From: a candidate division WOR-3 bacterium | GTDB taxonomy: Bacteria > SDB-A | Reading direction: 5' to 3' | NCBI GenBank assembly: GCA_016934535.1 | Contig: JAFGSQ010000073.1 | Coordinates: 1 to 18,195, forward strand | Length of the DNA stretch: 18,195 nucleotides | Shown here: in pieces, positions 14,134-18,195 of the stretch | Numbering within the stretch: the stretch's first letter is position 1 | How the letters are laid out: every line of letters starts with the position of its first letter | The notes under the pieces: model-generated | Databases searched by the model: none | What the model saw: only the letters and a program-made list of their open reading frames with translations | What the model was told of the DNA's origin: nothing | Made by a program: the position numbers and the translations under genes

Positions 14134-15884
14134 TTCTTATATTCCGGGAAACTAACGGTAAAAACCGTTCCGACGTCAATTTCGCTGTCAAACGAAACAT
14201 AAGCGCTGTGTCTGTCGGCAATGCTTTTGACTATAGACAGGCCCAGCCCTGTCCCTCCCGTTTCTCTCGACCTTGATTTATTGACTGTATAAAATCTCGA
14301 AAAAATGTTTTTTCTGTGTTTTTCCGGAATTCCTATACCGGTATCTTTTACTGATAAAAATATCATGCCTTCTCTTTTCGAAAGAGAAACAAGGACTTCC
14401 CCGTTAACTTTGTTGTATTTTATTGAATTGTCGACAAGATTAACAAGCAGTTGTCCCAAAAGAAAATCGTCTCCGTAGACGAAAAAATCGGTTTCAGAGA
14501 AACTTTTGTTTAAGGATATGTTTTTTTCCTTGGCCTTTTGTTCGAAAACAATCATTGTTTCATCGGCTATGATCTTTATGTCGGTTTTTTTGAAATCATA
14601 AAGAAATCCGGGGTCGTCTGATTGCGCAAGAAGAAGAAGATCTTTCACGAGATTGTTGAGCCGATTGAGATTTTTATTGATTATGCAGATAAATTTACTT
14701 TTATTTTCCTCCGATTCTGATTCCAAAATCTCGGCAAAACCCATTACAATCGAAAGCGGTGTTTTCAGTTCGTGGGCAGTGTTGATTATGAATCGGTTTT
14801 GCCTGTGTTCAGCCGCTTTTTGTTCGGTGATGTCCTGAATTGAAACAATCGAATATTTGGATTTATCAATTTCTTGATATTTTACGGACACAAGGCAGAC
14901 AAGGTTAAAAATTTCAACTTCCCCGCTTGCTTCTCCGGCAGTCTCGGCTTTTTTTAGCATTTTCAGCAATTCCTCTGATTGGAATATTTCTCTGTAATAC
15001 TTGCCTTCATAATCGCCTGTGTAGTTTTTCAGGAATGTTGCTTTAACGGTTTTGTTTGTAAAAACAATTCTTCCTGTGCCGTCAATAATCAGAACACATG
15101 AGGGAAGTCCGTCTGCTATAGAATTAAGACTCGAAAAAAGCTCCGAAGTCTTAACATTTGGTTTTTCTTCATCTTGCATCGCAGTAAAAAAATATGAAAA
15201 TTTTTCACCGAGAAGCATTCTTTCTTTTCCGTATAAAAGTATTTCCGTGGAATTTTTACGAGCCGCTTCTGCCGAAATTCTGATTGAGTCTATTGTTTTT
15301 ATAATTGTACCCGTACATAAAAACAATGCCGCCAAAGAAGAAAAAACAATCAATCCGAACGCTGCAAAATACAGCTTATATGCCGCTTTTGGATATATGA
15401 TGTCCGGATCTCCTTCAACAAGTATCACTCCTTTAAGATTTTTTTCATAATAAAAAGGCAGCGCCAGAGACGCAGAAGAAGCTGTTTGTGAATAACCGTA
15501 ATATCTGCTGTTTTCATGAGAATCAGTTAAAACTCTAAGCGCTTGATAAAAAGCGCTTTTCAATGGGATTTTAGCGTTGTTTACTGTATTGAGCTTTGAA
15601 TCAGCCAGCACATTCCCCTGGTCGTCGTAAAGGATATATCTGAGTTTTTGTCCGCCAAAAATATCTTTAAAAACACTGTCGATGTTTTCTTTTCCGTATT
15701 CTTCAAGGGTCTTCTCGGAGATCAACCGCGCGTTTACACAAGCCGTGTATAAAACGTTAATGCTTTCATTTCGTTCAATAACGCGTCCCGTTTTTACAAT
15801 CATAACAACCGAAACAACGGATGAGAAAAATACTATCAGCGCAGGCAATATAGAGAAAGCGAAAATCCTTTTAAAAAGCTTCAA
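14130..15884 (-). CDS. phoR: Phosphate-sensing histidine kinase PhoR
   Basis: The kinase partner of the PhoP/PhoB-type regulator; it responds to phosphate supply, usually through PstSCAB-PhoU. The 584-residue protein has a first membrane segment (about 7-30), an extracytoplasmic domain (31-169), a second membrane segment (170-190), a linker, a PAS-like domain (about 255-355), and the dimerisation helix with phospho-acceptor His371 in TAHELKTPLS. The ATP-binding domain shows the N box VNLVDNSIKYN (from 481), DTGIGIP (514-520) and GGTGLGLS (543-550). The large external domain resembles the Bacillus-type PhoR more than the short E. coli form. The start is TTG 15884, overlapping the regulator's end by 14 bases. 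Phosphate is inferred as signal from the neighbouring pst genes and Pho box. Confidence 0.92.
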   Translation of the reverse strand: MKLFKRIFAFSILPALIVFFSSVVSVVMIVKTGRVIERNESINVLYTACVNARLISEKTLEEYGKENIDSVFKDIFGGQKLRYILYDDQGNVLADSKLNTVNNAKIPLKSAFYQALRVLTDSHENSRYYGYSQTASSASLALPFYYEKNLKGVILVEGDPDIIYPKAAYKLYFAAFGLIVFSSLAALFLCTGTIIKTIDSIRISAEAARKNSTEILLYGKERMLLGEKFSYFFTAMQDEEKPNVKTSELFSSLNSIADGLPSCVLIIDGTGRIVFTNKTVKATFLKNYTGDYEGKYYREIFQSEELLKMLKKAETAGEASGEVEIFNLVCLVSVKYQEIDKSKYSIVSIQDITEQKAAEHRQNRFIINTAHELKTPLSIVMGFAEILESESEENKSKFICIINKNLNRLNNLVKDLLLLAQSDDPGFLYDFKKTDIKIIADETMIVFEQKAKEKNISLNKSFSETDFFVYGDDFLLGQLLVNLVDNSIKYNKVNGEVLVSLSKREGMIFLSVKDTGIGIPEKHRKNIFSRFYTVNKSRSRETGGTGLGLSIVKSIADRHSAYVSFDSEIDVGTVFTVSFPEYKN

Positions 15885-16572
15885 ATTTATACCCGACCCC
15901 CCTTACGGCTTTTATGAATTTTCCGTATTTTCCAATCTTTTCTCTTATTTTAACCACGTGAACGTCTATGGTTCTGTCAATCACAATTTTTTCAGAACCC
16001 CACAGCTTTTCCAGGAGAACTTCCCTGCTGAAAACTCTGTCGGGTTTAGACACAAGGATTTCGAGAATTTTAAATTCAGTGAAAGTCAGATCAGCGGTTT
16101 TACCACAGACTTTAATCGAGAATTTATCCCTGTCTATTACCAGTTCTTTGTATTTTACCAGATTCGTTTCCTCTTTATTCTTTTCCTGCGGACAAGATGT
16201 TCTTCTCAAAACAGCTTTGACTCTCGCGATAAGTTCTTTGACGCTGAAGGGTTTTACGATGTAATCGTCCGCCCCGAGTTCGAGACCCAGAACCCTGTCT
16301 GTTTCTGAATCCTTTGCCGTCAGCATAATAATGGGGATGTTCTTTTTTTCAGGAGATGCCTTGATTATTTTGCATATTTCTATTCCGGTATATCCGGGCA
16401 GCATGAGATCGAGAATGATTAGATCTGCGTTGTTTTCCGATATGTGTCTGATGAAAGCAGCCCCGTCTGAAAAAGATTCTGTCAAGAAATTCTCTTTGTG
16501 AAGGCTGTATGATAACAATTCGACTATATCAGGTTCATCGTCGACGATCGCTATCTTTTTTTTGACAGACAC
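15871..16572 (-). CDS. phoP: OmpR-family response regulator of the Pho regulon (PhoP/PhoB)
   Basis: A 233-residue DNA-binding regulator that activates phosphate-starvation genes when phosphorylated by PhoR. The receiver domain has acidic residues D11-D12 in IVDDEPD, phospho-acceptor D55 in LIILDLMLPG, the Thr of MLTAKD and Lys of VKPFS. The C-terminal winged helix runs about 140-233 with LTFTEFKILEIL, REVLLEKLWG, the recognition helix RTIDVHVVKIREKIG and the final hairpin VRGVGYKFE. GTG 16572 is the better start, with AGGAGGCGGA just upstream; a longer form to 16593 would place this ribosome site inside the coding region. The symbol could equally be phoB. Confidence 0.92.
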   Translation of the reverse strand: MSVKKKIAIVDDEPDIVELLSYSLHKENFLTESFSDGAAFIRHISENNADLIILDLMLPGYTGIEICKIIKASPEKKNIPIIMLTAKDSETDRVLGLELGADDYIVKPFSVKELIARVKAVLRRTSCPQEKNKEETNLVKYKELVIDRDKFSIKVCGKTADLTFTEFKILEILVSKPDRVFSREVLLEKLWGSEKIVIDRTIDVHVVKIREKIGKYGKFIKAVRGVGYKFEAF

Positions 16573-16662
16573 TCCGCCTCCTGTATAATCCATTTATGAT
16601 TGCTTCGTTTGAGTATACATTATATATAATGCATTGATAAACATAATTTTTAGGAGGTCCCG
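16573..16662. promoter_or_regulatory. Divergent promoter region between phoP and the NfeD gene
   Basis: The 90-base gap contains the 14-base perfect palindrome CATTATATATAATG (16618-16631), which provides a TATAAT on both strands: plus 16625-16630, minus 16624-16619. No strong -35 is visible at 17 bases for either direction; TTGCTT (16600-16605) at 19 bases is a weak plus-strand candidate. TAGGAGGT (16651-16658) is the ribosome site of the NfeD gene. No TTAACA repeat is seen, so autoregulation of phoP by a Pho box is not supported. Confidence 0.45.
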
Positions 16663-17103
16663 ATGTGGATAACATGGGCTTGGCTTATTTTTGCCGCAGT
16701 GTTTATCGTAGGTGAGATTTTTACTGCGGGTTTCTTTCTTATCTGTTTTGGAATAGGCGCCGCCGCCGCGGGTATCGTTTCGATGATAGAAGTTCATCCT
16801 CTCTGGCAATGGGTCGCTTTTGTTTTACTTTCAGCTGTTTCGTTCGCTTTTGCCAGGAAATTTTCCGACAAAGTCACAAAAAAACAGCCCCGTGGGGTAG
16901 GAGCCGACAGGCTTATTGGAATGAAAGGCGTGGTGACTGAAAAAATAATAAATCATGAAAACAGCGGTTTCGTAAGGGTAGAAAACGAGATTTGGAAAGC
17001 ATCTGCTGAGTCAGACGAAGAAATTGATAAAGATGTCGAAATTGAGGTGGTTGAAAAAAAGGGTGTTCATTTAATTGTAAGAAAAACAAAGAAAGGAGTC
17101 TGA
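16663..17103 (+). CDS. NfeD-like membrane protein (short type)
   Basis: A 146-residue protein of the short NfeD class, which partners SPFH/stomatin proteins in membrane microdomains. Hydrophobic segments cover about residues 2-64 (WITWAWLIFAAVFIVGEI, then a Gly/Ala-rich helix and a further helix ending SFAFARKF). A soluble OB-fold domain follows from about 78 to 140, starting at the typical GADRLIGMKGVV. There is no ClpP-like serine protease domain as in long NfeD. ATG 16663 has an excellent TAGGAGGT. The stop lies one base before the start of the SPFH gene, so the two are translated as a pair. Confidence 0.9.
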   Translation: MWITWAWLIFAAVFIVGEIFTAGFFLICFGIGAAAAGIVSMIEVHPLWQWVAFVLLSAVSFAFARKFSDKVTKKQPRGVGADRLIGMKGVVTEKIINHENSGFVRVENEIWKASAESDEEIDKDVEIEVVEKKGVHLIVRKTKKGV

Positions 17104-17104
17104 G

Positions 17105-17980
17105 ATGAATATGCTTCCATTGATAATTTTCCTGGCTGTAATAATTTTCTTTTTCGCGGCTACTTCTCTAAAGATTGTCAGGCCATGGGAAAAAGGTCTC
17201 GTAGAAAGGTTTGGAAGATACCAGAGAACAGTCGGCAGTGGTCTGAATTTTGTTTTTCCTTTCATAGAGAAAATCAGAAGAATTGATTCCCGCGAACAGG
17301 TTGTAGACGTTCCGCCTCAATCCGTAATTACAAAAGACAATGTTGTCGTAGACGTCGACGCCGTAGTCTACTACGAAGTCACAGATCCCGTTAAAGTAGC
17401 TTACAACGTGGCAAATTTTTATCTTGCGGCTACAAAACTCGCCCAGACAAACCTCAGAAACCTTATAGGAGATCTCGCGCTCGACGAGTCCCTTACTTCG
17501 AGAGAGGTTATAAACACGAAATTGAGAATGATACTTGATGAAGCTACAGACAAATGGGGAACCAAAGTCACCAGGGTCGAACTGCAAAGAATCGAGCCTC
17601 CTTCCGAAGTCGTCGATTCCATGCACCGCCAGATGAAGGCGGAAAGAGAGAGAAGGGCGATGATACTCGAAGCTGAAGGCCACAAACAGTCAGTCATACT
17701 AAAGGCCGAAGGCGACGCCGAGTCAATAAAAAAGGTCGCCGATGCTTCAAAATATCAAAAAATTACAATCGCTCAGGGTGAAGCGGAATCCATATCTATA
17801 GTTTTTAACGCCATTCACAATGGCAATCCTACGAACGACCTTCTGGCTATCAAATATCTTGAAGCTCTCGAAAAAATATCAAACGGAAACGCGACAAAAA
17901 TATTCATGCCCTACGAATCCTCTGCTTTCCTCGGCTCAATTGCATCTGTCGGCGAACTGTTTCAAAAGAAAGAAAACTGA
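17105..17980 (+). CDS. SPFH/stomatin (prohibitin-domain) membrane protein, QmcA-like
   Basis: A 291-residue SPFH-family protein: an N-terminal membrane anchor (about 4-24), then the stomatin domain beginning VRPWEKGLVERFGRY (26-40), with the family segments RIDSREQVVDVPPQ, SVITKDNVVVDVDAVV and NLIGDLALDESLTSRE, then a charged coiled coil (about 185-235) with ILEAEGHKQSVILKAEGDAES. It oligomerises at the inner membrane and is thought to organise membrane proteins or proteases. AAAGGAG lies just before ATG 17105; a Met two codons later is possible. Pairing with NfeD is the usual arrangement. A strong terminator follows directly. Confidence 0.94.
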   Translation: MNMLPLIIFLAVIIFFFAATSLKIVRPWEKGLVERFGRYQRTVGSGLNFVFPFIEKIRRIDSREQVVDVPPQSVITKDNVVVDVDAVVYYEVTDPVKVAYNVANFYLAATKLAQTNLRNLIGDLALDESLTSREVINTKLRMILDEATDKWGTKVTRVELQRIEPPSEVVDSMHRQMKAERERRAMILEAEGHKQSVILKAEGDAESIKKVADASKYQKITIAQGEAESISIVFNAIHNGNPTNDLLAIKYLEALEKISNGNATKIFMPYESSAFLGSIASVGELFQKKEN

Positions 17981-17984
17981 TAAA

Positions 17985-18018
17985 CAGGGCGGAATAATCT
18001 CCGCCCTGCTTTTCTTTT
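17985..18018 (+). terminator. Rho-independent terminator of the NfeD-SPFH operon
   Basis: A perfect 9-bp stem, CAGGGCGGA (17985-17993) with TCCGCCCTG (18000-18008), has a 6-base loop and is followed by CTTTTCTTTT (18009-18018). It starts five bases after the SPFH stop codon and should end the plus-strand transcript. Confidence 0.9.
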
Positions 18019-18025
18019 GTGTCAA

Positions 18026-18195
18026 TTCGTGGTTATATTGTCTTTCTTAAATTTCGTGTCTATTGGTGGTTTGTTTTCTTTTAGTTAACCTTCGTGGTTT
18101 ATTTCTTTTTCTATTTTTTATTATTAAATCTAATAAAAGACCAAACACAATTTTCACCACGAAGTCGGAGATAATAAATTATCTCCTGCACGAAG
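18026..18195. repeat. Degenerate TTCGTGGT-type intergenic repeats with a small hairpin
   Basis: No gene is seen in this tail. The word TTCGTGGT occurs at 18026-18033 and 18091-18098, with variants TTCGTGTC (18053-18060) and TTGGTGGT (18063-18070), and in inverted form as ACCACGAA (18156-18163); CACGAAG ends the window (18189-18195). Between the two inverted copies is a hairpin with 9-bp arms, GGAGATAAT (18167-18175) and ATTATCTCC (18178-18186). An AT-only stem (18116-18123 with 18131-18138) lies in the middle. The pattern fits a decayed palindromic intergenic element, cut by the window edge. Confidence 0.5.

Noticed and set aside
15682-16308. 208-codon plus-strand open frame
   Set aside because: Antisense to the phoR start and most of the response regulator; Phe/Ser-rich composition is what the reverse of Lys/Glu-rich coding gives.
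17168-17683. 171-codon minus-strand open frame
   Set aside because: Antisense to the well-conserved SPFH gene; no start signal or domain.
18026-18195. CRISPR array
   Set aside because: Repeats are short, degenerate, in both orientations and unevenly spaced, with no cas genes.

Overview
The window looks like part of the chromosome of an uncultured, moderately AT-rich, diderm (outer-membrane-bearing) bacterium. The evidence is several lipoprotein signal peptides, a beta-barrel porin-like protein with a Sec signal, and phosphate-uptake genes of Gram-negative layout. Nothing ties it to a named genus; the gene style would fit a little-studied candidate phylum, and that assignment is inference. 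There are no tRNA or rRNA genes, CRISPR arrays or transposases. Start codons are unusually mixed: at least four genes are best started at TTG and two at GTG, mostly supported by Shine-Dalgarno sequences or by overlap with the preceding gene.

Layout from left to right. (1) 1-460: a promoter, two unrecognised small ORFs of 39 and 38 codons, each with a ribosome binding site, and a very clear intrinsic terminator. The terminator lies only about 35 bases before (2) an amidohydrolase of the 8-oxoguanine deaminase type (459-1826, +). (3) 1858-7468, minus strand: a tight five-gene run, in transcription order an unknown lipoprotein, an ABC exporter (fused membrane and ATPase domains), a nucleotidyltransferase-fold protein (NTP_transf_5-like), UmuD and UmuC. 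The gaps are 9 bases, an 8-base overlap, 17 bases and 10 bases, so this reads as one transcription unit joining an SOS-type error-prone polymerase to an exporter/nucleotidyltransferase pair. (4) 7549-8570, plus strand, divergent from (3): two lipoprotein genes, the first unknown and the second a chagasin-like (I42) cysteine-protease inhibitor.

(5) 8600-16572, minus strand: a complete phosphate-starvation locus in transcription order phoP/phoB-type response regulator, phoR kinase, a Pho box, a porin-like protein, pstS, pstC, pstA, pstB, phoU. The Pho box is four 6-base units spaced exactly 11 bases apart, 9 bases upstream of a good -10 element. It sits between phoR and the porin gene, so phosphorylated regulator should activate porin-pstSCAB-phoU. 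A 9-bp hairpin between porin and pstS may set their ratio or stabilise part of the message. (6) 16663-17980, plus strand: a NfeD-like protein and a SPFH/stomatin protein, a common bacterial membrane pair, ending in a textbook terminator. (7) 18019-18195: a gene-free tail with degenerate TTCGTGGT-type repeats in both orientations and a small hairpin.

How the parts work together. The phosphate block is a self-contained sense-respond-import module. The least ordinary region is the lipoprotein-ABC-nucleotidyltransferase-umuDC unit, together with the two small ORFs at the left edge; neither grouping is one I recognise as described. A damaged-purine deaminase next to a damage-tolerant polymerase is suggestive, but the two genes are convergent and need not be functionally linked.
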